Source: Tautonia plasticadhaerens (lineage in GTDB: Bacteria; Planctomycetota; Planctomycetia; Isosphaerales; Isosphaeraceae). From it: 64,000 bases of DNA. The notes beneath the pieces are model-generated. The model ran no database searches and was not told the DNA's origin. It worked only from the letters and a program-made list of their open reading frames with translations. Every line of letters starts with the position of its first letter. Within the stretch, counting starts at the first letter, position 1. A program made the translations under genes and the position numbers. Below are positions 7,826 through 16,283 of this stretch, piece after piece. The stretch lies in assembly GCF_007752535.1 (NCBI RefSeq), contig NZ_CP036426.1, positions 8,432,001 through 8,496,000 of the forward strand, in the 5' to 3' direction.

Positions 7826-10384
7826 ATGCCGATTCGAGTCCGCTGCCAGTGCGGCCAGAAACTCAAGGCGCCCGACGCCTTCGCCGGCCGTCACGTGCGG
7901 TGCCCGGTCTGCAAGACCAAGGTGCCGATCCCCGCCCCCTCGGCCGATCCCGAGGCCCCGGCGCCTCCCCTTCCCCCCGACTCGAATCCGGCCCCGGCCC
8001 CGATCCCGACGCCCGAGGTCGCCGTGGGGCCGTCGCCAATCCCCGTCGACTCCCACCGGCCCGGGGGGCCTCCCACCGAGCCGGCCGTCCCCGGGCCCCC
8101 CGCCCCGGAATCGGGGGCGACGGCGCCGGACCGGGGAACGCCCGAGGAGCCTCCCCTGTTGGCCCCCGGGGAGGACGAGGGCGACCCGCCCCCGCCGATC
8201 CCGGCGCCGACGGGCCCGGCGTGGGGACCCGAGCCCGACGACCCGGTCCTCTGGGAGTGGCCGGACGAGCTGCCCGGGCCCCCCCGGTCCGCCGCCGAGG
8301 CCCCCGCCCCCCACCCCGGCCCGGGGGCTCTCCCGGGGCCCGACGACGACCCGGCCCCCGGGCCCTCCCCCGGCCCGGCCGGGGTCGAAGCCGACCCCGA
8401 CGCCCCGCCAGGCCGAGGGCCCCGACGGGTCCCCGACGAGCCGGAGCCGGGACCCGAGGCCGGGGCCGGGGCCGAGGAACCGGCCGGGACTGGCCCGGAG
8501 TCCTGGTCCGAGCCGGAAGCGGCCTTCCCGTTCTGGGACGACGAGGAGGGCTCGGGGCCGATGCCCTGGGATCCGGCCCGATCGGACGAGGAGATCGAGG
8601 CCGACCGGCTCGGCGACCGATTCGCGAAGGGCCCGCCGGGGGACGGGGTCCCCGGGGAGGCCGAGGGGGACCCGGACCGGACCGAGCGGGCCATCCCCCC
8701 CTTCGGGCCGGAGCTGCCCCCGACCGAGGCGAGCCGGTCGGCGGCCCTCGGGCCGGAGCTGCCCCCGACCGAGGAGGGCCGTCCCGCCTTCCCCGAACCG
8801 GACCTCTCGGAGACCCAGGCCAGCCGCCCCGCATTCCCGGCGCCGGGCTCGGACCCGGCGTCGACCGGGGAGCGGCGCCCCGCCTCCCGGGCCCCGGAGC
8901 GGGGGACGGAGCCGGAGCCGGAGCCGGAGCCGACCGAGGAGGCCTGGCCCGCATTCCCGGCCCCGGATCGGCCGACGGCCGGGGGCCCCGGGCCCGGCCC
9001 GTCGGGCCCGACCCCGGAGCCGTCGACGGTCGCCGAGGGCGGCCCCGGCGGCGTGCCCCCGGTCGAGCCGGAGCGGCCGACCCTGGCGGAGCTGTTCCCG
9101 GAGCCGGAGCCGGGTTCGGGGGCCGGGGCGGTCCCGGAGGCCGGCAGCTCCCTGATGGAGCCATTCATCCCGTCCACCTGGGACGAGGCTCCCCCCCCCT
9201 CCCCCTCCCAGTCGGTCCCCTGGCAGACCGGTCGGCCCGGGGAGGTCGCCGAGGCTGTCCCGGTCGACGTCCCCCCCGTCGCGGTCGACCTGATGGACTC
9301 GACCTCCTGGGGGCATGCCGCCCACGTCCCCGGCCCCCCGGGCGGGAATCCGTCGGCGATCACGAAATCGCAACATATTGAAAAAGAACAAGTTACAGCC
9401 AATCTCCCTCCCCCTCGGGCCCCGACTCGTCCGGTCCGCCCGGGGCTGGTCCGGCAGGCCGCCCCGGGATCCGGGAGGCGGGGGAGGCGTCGGATCCTCG
9501 GCGGGGTCGTGCTCGGCCTGGTGGTCGTCCTGCTCGGCGCGGCGGTCGTCCTGGGCCTGCCGAGGGTCCGGGAGGGGCTCGCGGGGTTCCTGGCCGGGGC
9601 TCGGGCCCCCCGGCCGATCCCCCCGGCCCCTGCGGGGCCCGGCCCGGGGACGAGCCGGGCCGAGTCCGTCGCCCCGTCCCCGGCCGTCGCCCCCCCGCCG
9701 GGGCCCGAGCTTGGGCCGACCCGGTTCGACTCCCCCCCCCAGCCGAGGCCCGTGCCCGGGGCCGAGCTGATCGGCCTGAACCTGGTCCTCAACCCCGACT
9801 TCGAGCAGTGGATGCCCCGGGACGGTCCCCCCGCCGGCGTCGCCGAGTTCCCCGGCTGGGATCGGCTCGGCTCGGTGGCGGTCCGGGCCTTCGAGGAGGC
9901 CCCGGTCGACCTCGTCTCGGCCCTCGATCCCCCCGACCTCGGCCGCTCCTATGCCCTCGGCGGATTGCCCGACTCCCGCTCGGATCCCCGGACGATGCTC
10001 CGGCAAGCGGTCGACCTCTCCCCGCTGGCCCCCCGGATCGACCTCGGGGCCGTCCGGTTCGACGCCTCGGCCTGGCTCGGGGGGGTGGACCAGACCGGGT
10101 CGTTCGCGCCGAACGACTCGGCTACCCTCACCCTCCGTTTCCTCGACGGATCCCTCGACGAGCTGCCCGGCACCGCGGTCCCGGTCGGCCCGATCGACGA
10201 CGGCCTCTTGCAGGCCCCCTCCGCCCGCCCCGGCGTCCCCCGGATGGCCCGGGTTTTCCGATCCGGCCCGATCCCGGCCGGGACCCGGGCCGTCTCGTTC
10301 GAGCTGGCCTTCGACCGCCGGGCCGGGACGCTCATCGACGCGACCGCCGACGGCCTCCGGGTCGTCCTGGAGGCCGATCCCTGA
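7826..10384 (+). CDS. Zinc-ribbon, proline-rich, single-pass membrane protein with C-terminal beta domain
   Basis: The protein is 852 aa. Residues about 7-31 form a zinc ribbon (RCQCGQ ... RCPVCK). About 500 residues of Pro/Glu/Ala/Gly-rich low complexity follow, with local repeats such as the twice-used FGPELPPTE-like unit. One transmembrane helix lies near 557-577, and a C-terminal domain from about 645 begins with NLVLNPDFEQW, reminiscent of galactose-binding or CBM-like folds. The ribbon would be cytoplasmic and the beta domain outside. Near residues 512-527 a run of AT-rich, non-preferred codons interrupts the gene. The start follows GGGGGGAGGCTGGGG. The function is unknown. Confidence 0.72.
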   Translation: MPIRVRCQCGQKLKAPDAFAGRHVRCPVCKTKVPIPAPSADPEAPAPPLPPDSNPAPAPIPTPEVAVGPSPIPVDSHRPGGPPTEPAVPGPPAPESGATAPDRGTPEEPPLLAPGEDEGDPPPPIPAPTGPAWGPEPDDPVLWEWPDELPGPPRSAAEAPAPHPGPGALPGPDDDPAPGPSPGPAGVEADPDAPPGRGPRRVPDEPEPGPEAGAGAEEPAGTGPESWSEPEAAFPFWDDEEGSGPMPWDPARSDEEIEADRLGDRFAKGPPGDGVPGEAEGDPDRTERAIPPFGPELPPTEASRSAALGPELPPTEEGRPAFPEPDLSETQASRPAFPAPGSDPASTGERRPASRAPERGTEPEPEPEPTEEAWPAFPAPDRPTAGGPGPGPSGPTPEPSTVAEGGPGGVPPVEPERPTLAELFPEPEPGSGAGAVPEAGSSLMEPFIPSTWDEAPPPSPSQSVPWQTGRPGEVAEAVPVDVPPVAVDLMDSTSWGHAAHVPGPPGGNPSAITKSQHIEKEQVTANLPPPRAPTRPVRPGLVRQAAPGSGRRGRRRILGGVVLGLVVVLLGAAVVLGLPRVREGLAGFLAGARAPRPIPPAPAGPGPGTSRAESVAPSPAVAPPPGPELGPTRFDSPPQPRPVPGAELIGLNLVLNPDFEQWMPRDGPPAGVAEFPGWDRLGSVAVRAFEEAPVDLVSALDPPDLGRSYALGGLPDSRSDPRTMLRQAVDLSPLAPRIDLGAVRFDASAWLGGVDQTGSFAPNDSATLTLRFLDGSLDELPGTAVPVGPIDDGLLQAPSARPGVPRMARVFRSGPIPAGTRAVSFELAFDRRAGTLIDATADGLRVVLEADP

Positions 10385-10405
10385 CCGGCCGGCCGGCCGG
10401 GGAGG

Positions 10406-10506
10406 GGCCGGTGCGCCGGGGAGCGGGACCGCGACGTTCGCCACAACCAACGACCGACCAAGAGCTTTCGGAGTTCAGGACGGCTCTGAATTGGGTTCGC
10501 TCCGTC
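10406..10506. repeat. 101-bp element, copy 1
   Basis: The left end is GGCCGGTGCGCC and the right end is TGGGTTCGCTCCGTC, exactly 86 bp from start to start. The interior is AT-richer and only weakly conserved: a TCGCC.CAACC-like block in the middle and a TTTC block at offset 60. Confidence 0.85.
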
Positions 10507-10597
10507 GGACCCGCGTCGCGACCGGGGTCTCCCGTCGGCGTCGGGGCCTCCCGGCCGGTCGGGCAGCCCCGACGGGGCCTCGGGGGGAGGCGTCGGC

Positions 10598-10698
10598 GGC
10601 CGGTGCGCCGACGAGGCGTCCCGGTCGTTTCGACGCAAACGTTTGCGATGCAAGAATTTTCCCCACTTCGCCCGGCCGCGAAATGGGTTCGCTCCGTC
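10598..10698. repeat. 101-bp element, copy 2
   Basis: It has the same two ends, the same 86-bp end-to-end offset and the same total length as copy 1. The interior has diverged, with TTTCGACGCAAAC at the position of the central block and TTTC again at offset 60. Confidence 0.85.
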
Positions 10699-10816
10699 TC
10701 GTCATCGCGTCGAGGCCGGGGAGGGCCGGCTCGGCGAACGGGCGGGCGGATCCGTCGGGCCTGAGGCCCGGCGCCCCGGCAGTCGGGGGAGGGTCCGGGA
10801 TCCCGGCGAGGGGCGG

Positions 10817-10917
10817 GGCCGGTGCGCCACCGGTCCGTCGAGCTGCGATCGCCGCAACCTTTTTCGAGAAAACGGTTTTCGCGGAATCTATGGTGCCGAG
10901 AATGGGTTCGCTCCGTC
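10817..10917. repeat. 101-bp element, copy 3
   Basis: It has the same ends and exactly the same length as the other two copies. The interior contains GATCGCCGCAACC and then T- and A-rich runs. TTTC is again at offset 60, and AATGGG precedes the right core as in copy 2. Confidence 0.85.
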
Positions 10918-11257
10918 GTCGTCTTGGTCGGAATCGGCTTCGATTCGCGCCGGGGGATCTCGGAGGGCCGACCCGAGGTCGGGGGATCGTCGGGGAGGGG
11001 GCGAGGATGTTCGCCCCGATCGGATTGCCAACGAGCGGGTCGGAGGGCCGAGGGCATCCTGGGGAAACCCCGGGATCTTCTGGACGGGGGACGGCGTCCT
11101 TCGGACGACGACCCCATGACAAGATCATCGGGGAAAGGCCGTCCGGCAGTCACACGAAATGGGAGGATCGGGGGGACGGGGCTGAGCGTGACGGGCCGAG
11201 ACGCCCCGCGATGGCCCGTCCCGGCCCGGATCCGACCCATCCGGGGAGGAAGACGGG

Positions 11258-11854
11258 TCAGGAGTCCGGTCGCCCGAGCAGGTGCTCGACGACGGCGTCG
11301 GCGAAGGCGTCGAGGTCGGGAGGGATCAGCAGGCCGAGGTCCCGGTGGGTGCCGTCGGGGGCCCGGCCGCGGAGGACGGCCCCGGGGGAGTCGGGCCCGA
11401 GCGGGGGGGTCTTCTCCAGGGTGAGGTACCGGGCGGGAGGGGGAGTGTCGGGGGGACGCACGGGGTCGAGGGCCTCGGGATCCACGGCCACCGCGAAGGC
11501 GGCGAAGTAGGCCCCGGGGGGCTGCTCGGGCTCCGGCAGGCGGATCAGGGCGACGACGAACCCGTCGAGGCGGAAGGCCCGGACGGAAAAGGCGTCGGGC
11601 CCCGGCTCGGGGGAGTCGTGCCCGGGGTCGACCCGCTCCCGGACGAAGTCCCAGAAGTCGCGCAGGGTGTCGCCGGCGTCCTCCCGGCCGAGCATGGCGA
11701 GGGAGACGAGCGGGTCGTGGAAGAGCAGGTCCGGCAGGGCCCGGCGGGCGAAGACGTGGGGGAGGAGGTGCCGGGGATCCCCCTCGGGGCCCCACGGGCC
11801 GGCCTCGTCCTCATCGTCGTCGAGCAAGGGGCCGAGGTCGTCGTCGGTGGCCAT
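11258..11854 (-). CDS. Hypothetical acidic protein
   Basis: The protein is 198 aa with an acidic start (MATDDDLGPLLDDDEDEAG) and no signal peptide or membrane helix. The central segment (DAFSVRAFRLDGFVVALIRLPEPEQPPGAYFAAFAVAV) looks like a compact alpha/beta domain. I do not recognise the family. It is transcribed convergently towards the repeat region and divergently from the ECF sigma gene at 12089. Codon usage fits a real gene. Confidence 0.7.
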   Translation of the reverse strand: MATDDDLGPLLDDDEDEAGPWGPEGDPRHLLPHVFARRALPDLLFHDPLVSLAMLGREDAGDTLRDFWDFVRERVDPGHDSPEPGPDAFSVRAFRLDGFVVALIRLPEPEQPPGAYFAAFAVAVDPEALDPVRPPDTPPPARYLTLEKTPPLGPDSPGAVLRGRAPDGTHRDLGLLIPPDLDAFADAVVEHLLGRPDS

Positions 11855-12088
11855 CGGTCGGGATCCTCGGGCCTTCGGCGCCGGGAGCGGGGGGCGGGTC
11901 GCGATGGGGCCCCCCCGATTCGGAGCCTATCCGGGCCGACCTCCCGGGGCAATCTCGGGCCGTCCGGGCCGGTGCGTCCCGGCATCGTCCGCCGGGCGAA
12001 CCGGAATTTCCTGTATTGGTCGGGGCGTGGCCGGGCAGGATGGGGTGGAGGCTCGTCGTCGGCCGATCGGGACGGGGGGAGATGCGGC

Positions 12089-13588
12089 ATGGGACATCCG
12101 AGGCTCGGCGCCGGGGTGATGGACCCCTTGCGGGCGATCTTCGAGGGCGGGGCGGCCGGCCCGGGGTCGGACCTCGAGCTGCTGGACCGGGCGGCCCTCG
12201 GGGGGGAGCGGGGGGCGTCGGCCTTCGGGACCCTGGTGGAGCGGCACCGGCCGATGGTCGTCCGCGCCTGCCTGGGGATCCTGGGCAACCAGCACGCCGC
12301 CGAGGACGCGGCGCAGGTGACGTTCCTCGTGCTGGCGAGGCGGGCGGGGACGCTCCGCGGGGGGGAGACGATCGCCCCCTGGCTGTACGGGGTGGCGGCC
12401 CGGGTGTCGCGCAAGATGCGGGTGGGGGCGGCCCGGCGTTCGAGGCACGAGCGGATCGGCGCGGCCCGTCGGGGGGAGCGGCTGGAGCCCCCGGACCCGG
12501 GCGACGACACCGGCCCGGCGGTGCTGGAGGAGGTCGCCCGCCTGCCGGAGAAGGAGCGGGCGCCGGTGGTCCTCTGCTACTTCGAGGGGCTCTCGCACGA
12601 GGAGGCCGCCCGACGGCTCGGCTGGCCGGTGGGGACGGTCCGGGGCCGCATGGCGAGGGCCCGGGACCGGCTCCGGGGTCGCCTGGCCCGCCGGGGCCTG
12701 GAGCCGTCGGCCGGGGTGCTGGCCGGGGCACTGCCCGGGATGCCGGCCGGGGTGTCGGCCTCGTCGACCTGGATCGAATCGACGGTCTCCGCCGCGATGC
12801 GGATCGCGGAGCGGGGCCCGGGCGCGGCCGGGGCGGTCCCGGGGGCGCTCTCGGACGCGGCGAAGGCCACATTGAGGGGGATGATCATGACCAATGCCAG
12901 GATGATCGGGACGTTCGTTCTCGTCTCGACGATGGTCGTGGGAGGCGCGGCTGGGCTGGCGCAGTTCGGGGGCGTCGGACGCCCGGCGGAGCCCGGAAGC
13001 CCTCAAGGGGGGGCTGGGACCCAGAAGACCAAGGCCGAACCCGAGGGGGGGGTGGCCCCCGAATCCCGGCGGAAGACGTCGGGCGCGATGGGATCCCGGG
13101 GCATGATGGAGGGCATGCAGATGGGAGCCGGGGGCATGATGGAGGGCATGATGGGGTACGGGCCTGGCCCGGCCCAATCCGACTCGTTCGGCGGCGGTGG
13201 CGGGCTCGGCTTCGGCGGGGAGGAATCGCCCACCTCGATCCATAGCGAGATCTACGATATCCTCGACGAGGATGGGGACGACCCCGACGCCATCGACTCG
13301 CTCGTCGAGGTCGCCGTGATGGACGCGGCCCTGGCGAAGCGGCAGTATGAAGCCGTGGTCGCCGAGCTGATGGAAGACGCGAAGTCGACCGACCCCACCG
13401 AGGTCAATCCGCTCTACCGGGCGGTCCGGGAGGAGTATGTCAACGCCCTCGAGGAACTGGCCTCGATCCGGGCCCTGTTGAAGGAGCGGGGCTATTCTCC
13501 CGAGGATCTGCCCGAGATGCCGAAGCTCGAGATCGAGCCGACCGGAAGGGGACAGGACGTCCCAGCGGCCGACGGCTCCCCGTTCTGA
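12089..13588 (+). CDS. ECF sigma factor with membrane-spanning Met-rich C-terminal extension
   Basis: The protein is 499 aa. Region sigma-2 spans about 40-110 ([17 protein letters not shown]) and sigma-4 about 150-200 ([40 protein letters not shown]). It should redirect RNA polymerase to a stress or envelope regulon. Beyond residue 230 there is a long extension: one hydrophobic helix near 272-292, a Met/Gly-rich stretch near 333-358 with MMEGMQMG and MMEGMMGYG, and an acidic helical C-terminus. Such extensions are typical of planctomycete ECF groups and may couple sigma activity to the membrane without a separate anti-sigma factor; that is inference. The start follows GGGGGGAG. Confidence 0.88.
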   Translation: MGHPRLGAGVMDPLRAIFEGGAAGPGSDLELLDRAALGGERGASAFGTLVERHRPMVVRACLGILGNQHAAEDAAQVTFLVLARRAGTLRGGETIAPWLYGVAARVSRKMRVGAARRSRHERIGAARRGERLEPPDPGDDTGPAVLEEVARLPEKERAPVVLCYFEGLSHEEAARRLGWPVGTVRGRMARARDRLRGRLARRGLEPSAGVLAGALPGMPAGVSASSTWIESTVSAAMRIAERGPGAAGAVPGALSDAAKATLRGMIMTNARMIGTFVLVSTMVVGGAAGLAQFGGVGRPAEPGSPQGGAGTQKTKAEPEGGVAPESRRKTSGAMGSRGMMEGMQMGAGGMMEGMMGYGPGPAQSDSFGGGGGLGFGGEESPTSIHSEIYDILDEDGDDPDAIDSLVEVAVMDAALAKRQYEAVVAELMEDAKSTDPTEVNPLYRAVREEYVNALEELASIRALLKERGYSPEDLPEMPKLEIEPTGRGQDVPAADGSPF

Positions 13589-13740
13589 CGAGACGGGGGA
13601 GCCGGGGTCGGCCCAAGGCGCCCGGGATCGACCCGGGCCCTCTGGTCCGATCGGCCGGGTCCCCGGCGATCCGAAGGGGGATCGGGGAGAGCCTCGGCCT
13701 CACCAACGGCTGCGGCGGCGTTCCCCGGAGATCCTCGCGG

Positions 13741-13846
13741 CCGGGTGGCCGGGGCAACGCGTCGTGTGGCCGGGGCAACGCGGAGCGTGCCCCGGGTCGA
13801 TGGCCTGTGATCCCGGGGCACGCTCCGCGTTGCCCCGGCCACCCGG
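13741..13846. repeat. Nested inverted repeat, 31-bp perfect arms
   Basis: Arms at 13766-13796 and 13812-13842 are perfect complements (31/31) around a 15-nt loop. A second left half-copy at 13741-13761 pairs perfectly (21/21) with 13826-13846, so two alternative hairpins share one right arm. It lies just downstream of the ECF gene and could fold as a strong RNA hairpin. No T-run follows. Confidence 0.85.
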
Positions 13847-13886
13847 CGGGGAGAGGTCTTCGCCGTGATCGCCTGACCCGGCGCGT

Positions 13887-14100
13887 CGTCGGATCCCCCC
13901 TCACCCGGGCTTCGCCCACCCTCTCTCCCGAGGACAGGGGCGAGGGTCCGGATCTGCCCCCCTCTCCCCACCTGTGGGGAGAGGGCAGGGTGAGGGGTCG
14001 GTGACCGGGACGCGGGGCCTCGCGCGCCGTCGGATCCCCCCTCACCCGGCCTCCGGCCACCCGCTCCCCCGCCTGCGGGGGCGGGGGTCGGATCGGTCCC
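13887..14100. repeat. Direct and inverted CCCCTCACCC-type repeats
   Basis: The 22-bp unit beginning CGTCGGATCCCCCCTCACCC occurs at 13887-13908 and again at 14028-14049. An inverted relative (TGAGGGGTCGG, with a GTGGGGAGAGGG block) lies between them near 13972-14001. This pattern resembles short dispersed repeats seen in many GC-rich genomes. No coding sequence is visible between 13589 and 14230. Confidence 0.65.
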
Positions 14101-14230
14101 GGCCGCCGGGACGACCTGCCTCGACGACGCACCGAGCCCTTGTGACGGCCCGGGGGGCGCGTGAAGATCCACCGGCGGCCGGCGGGAGGATCTCGCCGGC
14201 ATGAAGGGGGCGCCGGAGGGGCCTGGGCCG

Positions 14231-15361
14231 ATGACCGACTTCGAGACCGTCTCCCGGGAGATCCACGGGATCATCGACCGTCGCCGGGAGCTTTACACGT
14301 TCCTGGGGTCGGTGTACGCGGCCCTGGGGATCTTCCTCCAGAACGCCCTGCAAGGGGGGCTGCCGGAGAGCCTGGGGCGGGTGCAGGAGCACCTGTTCGC
14401 CTTCTACGCGGTGATGGTGCTGGTCCCCTCGCTGATCCTGGCGCTTCGGATGGGGAGGCTGCACGCGGGGCTGACGCTCAACGGGATGCTCTACGCCCGC
14501 TTGATGAGGGGGAGGGAGTTCGCCGGGTCGGGGGACCCGGAGCTGGCGGGGAGGAGGAACTACTTCGGGGTCTCGTTCCTGAACTTCCTGCTGGCGGACG
14601 TGATCGCCGGGTTCTCGGCGGCGGTGCTGGCGCTGGCGCTGCACGCCCCGCCGATGCTGGCGGCGGCGGTGGGCGTGGGGACGGTGGCGGCCTGGCTGCT
14701 GGTCGACGGGCGGTTCCACCGCCAGGCGGTGGCGTATGCCCGGGCCCGGCTCCTGGAGGACGACTTCGAGGCGATCGACCGGGGGCAGTGGGAGGCGCAC
14801 GTCCACGCGACGCTCAAGGGGTGCAACCAGGACCTGATCGGCACCGTCTCGTTCGTGGGCCTGATGATGTTCTCGACCTTCGAGGTCCTCTCCTCCTTCG
14901 GCCAGATCGCCGAGGACGCCCGGGTGGACATCCCCCCCGAGCTGGCCGAGACGTTCGGGCCGGTCCTGTTCACGAGCGTGCTGGTGCTGACCTGCCTGAT
15001 CGGCCTGCTCGTCTACGTGAGGGTGCGGATCGCCATCGGCCACAATTCGATCCGGCTCTATCCGAACGACGACCCGTTCCGCCCCCTGAGGCTGACCGAC
15101 TCGCTGCTGGGCTACCTGCTGCTGGCCTTCCTGTTCGGCGTGTCGCTGCACCTGCTGCTGACGGTGGCCGTCGGCGGCCGGGGGGGGTTCGGGGGGGAGC
15201 TGGCGGTGCTGGCGGCCGACGGGGCGGCGATCGTGTCGGCGGTGGTGGGCGGGCAGGCGGCGCTGGTGGTCGCGGGGAGGAGGGCGAGGCGGCGATCGGC
15301 CCCGAAGATCCTGATCGCGGGGGGGCCGGGGGACGGCGGCGAGGGGACCGGGACGGCGTGA
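14231..15361 (+). CDS. Hypothetical polytopic membrane protein
   Basis: The protein is 376 aa. Six or more hydrophobic helices can be picked out: around 20-40, 55-75, 115-160 (two), 210-230, 255-275, 300-325 and 335-350. The family is unknown to me. The polar segment between helices holds RFHRQAVAYARARLLEDDFEAI. An upstream ATG at 14201 is also possible, with GGGAGGATC before it; the ATG at 14231 has GGAGGGG ten bases upstream. The next gene follows after 54 bp, so the two are probably cotranscribed. Confidence 0.75.
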   Translation: MTDFETVSREIHGIIDRRRELYTFLGSVYAALGIFLQNALQGGLPESLGRVQEHLFAFYAVMVLVPSLILALRMGRLHAGLTLNGMLYARLMRGREFAGSGDPELAGRRNYFGVSFLNFLLADVIAGFSAAVLALALHAPPMLAAAVGVGTVAAWLLVDGRFHRQAVAYARARLLEDDFEAIDRGQWEAHVHATLKGCNQDLIGTVSFVGLMMFSTFEVLSSFGQIAEDARVDIPPELAETFGPVLFTSVLVLTCLIGLLVYVRVRIAIGHNSIRLYPNDDPFRPLRLTDSLLGYLLLAFLFGVSLHLLLTVAVGGRGGFGGELAVLAADGAAIVSAVVGGQAALVVAGRRARRRSAPKILIAGGPGDGGEGTGTA

Positions 15362-15415
15362 ATCGGCCGACCGCCGGGGGGGTCGTCGGCCCGAGGCCGC
15401 TCGAAGGAGAGAAGG

Positions 15416-16027
15416 ATGCACACGCCGGAATTCGACGACCTGGCCCGCCGCGTGTCCTCGCTGGAGCGGGACCGGGATCGCCTGCGGCGGTCGGGCCGGC
15501 GGTGGCGGCTGGTCGGCCTGGCGGCGACGGCGATGGCGATGGCATCGGCGGCCGTGCCGGGGATGCAGGGGGAGGATCGGGCGGGCCCGGGCGAGGGCCC
15601 GGACCCGTCGGCGATCGTCGAGGAGCGCCGGGCGCTGGCCGTCCGGGCGCTGGAGACGATCGAGCGGAGCTTCGAGCGGGGGGTGGCCGAGTCCCGGCTG
15701 GCGGACGCGGCGTACGCCTTCTCGACCCGGGTGCTCTCCGGCGAGCTGTACCTGGGCCTGCCCGAGGGGGGGCCGAGGACGCTCGACCCGGAGCTGTACC
15801 TGGCTAATGGGCTGGCGCCGAGCACCCCCGAGCGGCTGGCCTCCTTCGAGGCGCACCGGGACCGGATGCTCCGCTGGGAGGAGCGGTTCCGGCCGCTGGC
15901 GAGGGACCGGATCGTCTCGCCGCTGGCCTTCGCCGAGTTGCAGGCCCGACGCCTGGAGGCCGACGCCTGGCTCGCCCGGGAGCGGCTGAGGCGGGAGGCC
16001 GAGGGGGGCGGGGCGCCGGCCCCCTGA
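15416..16027 (+). CDS. Hypothetical membrane-anchored helical protein
   Basis: The protein is 203 aa. The N-terminal 30 residues are a charged coiled-coil-like helix (FDDLARRVSSLERDRDRLRR). One hydrophobic segment follows (LVGLAATAMAMASAAVPG, about 36-53), then a long charged helical C-terminal domain. It is likely anchored in the membrane with the C-terminal part outside. It has a strong ribosome binding site (GAAGGAGAGAAGG) and lies 54 bp downstream of the polytopic protein at 14231, suggesting a two-gene operon. The family is unknown. Confidence 0.72.
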   Translation: MHTPEFDDLARRVSSLERDRDRLRRSGRRWRLVGLAATAMAMASAAVPGMQGEDRAGPGEGPDPSAIVEERRALAVRALETIERSFERGVAESRLADAAYAFSTRVLSGELYLGLPEGGPRTLDPELYLANGLAPSTPERLASFEAHRDRMLRWEERFRPLARDRIVSPLAFAELQARRLEADAWLARERLRREAEGGGAPAP

Positions 16028-16283
16028 GCCCGGCCCCGGTCGGGTCGAGAATTCCCGGGAGGTCGGTTGCCCCGGGCCCCGGGACGGGGTCGAATGGGGG
16101 ACGAGGCCGGCCGGCGGGGACGCCCGATCGAGGCGCGTCGGCCCGAGCCGGGCGCCCCGGTCGAGGGGGCCGCGCCCGGGGCGGCCGAGACGCGCCGGGC
16201 CCGTTTGGGAATGGCGATCGGGGGGATCAGGATCGACCCGGATCCGGATCCCGGGCCCGATCGGAACCGGAGAATCTCACATC

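Larger units (their letters stand above)
10385..11257. other. Non-coding region holding three 101-bp repeats
   Basis: These 873 bp contain no gene I can support. They hold three direct copies of a 101-bp element, annotated separately, spaced 192 and 219 bp apart. After the third copy (10918-11257) there is unstructured GC-rich sequence up to the convergent gene that ends at 11258. Open frames through the repeats exist on both strands but change between copies. Confidence 0.6.

Noticed and set aside
7706-10450. 914-aa open frame antisense to the zinc-ribbon protein
   Set aside because: It is Gly/Arg-rich, without domains, and explained by the low-complexity GC-rich sense strand.
10406-10917. 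CRISPR array or tandem protein repeat
   Set aside because: Only three units with 192- and 219-bp periods. The conserved parts are two separated ends, not a compact repeat with uniform spacers, and reading frames differ between copies.
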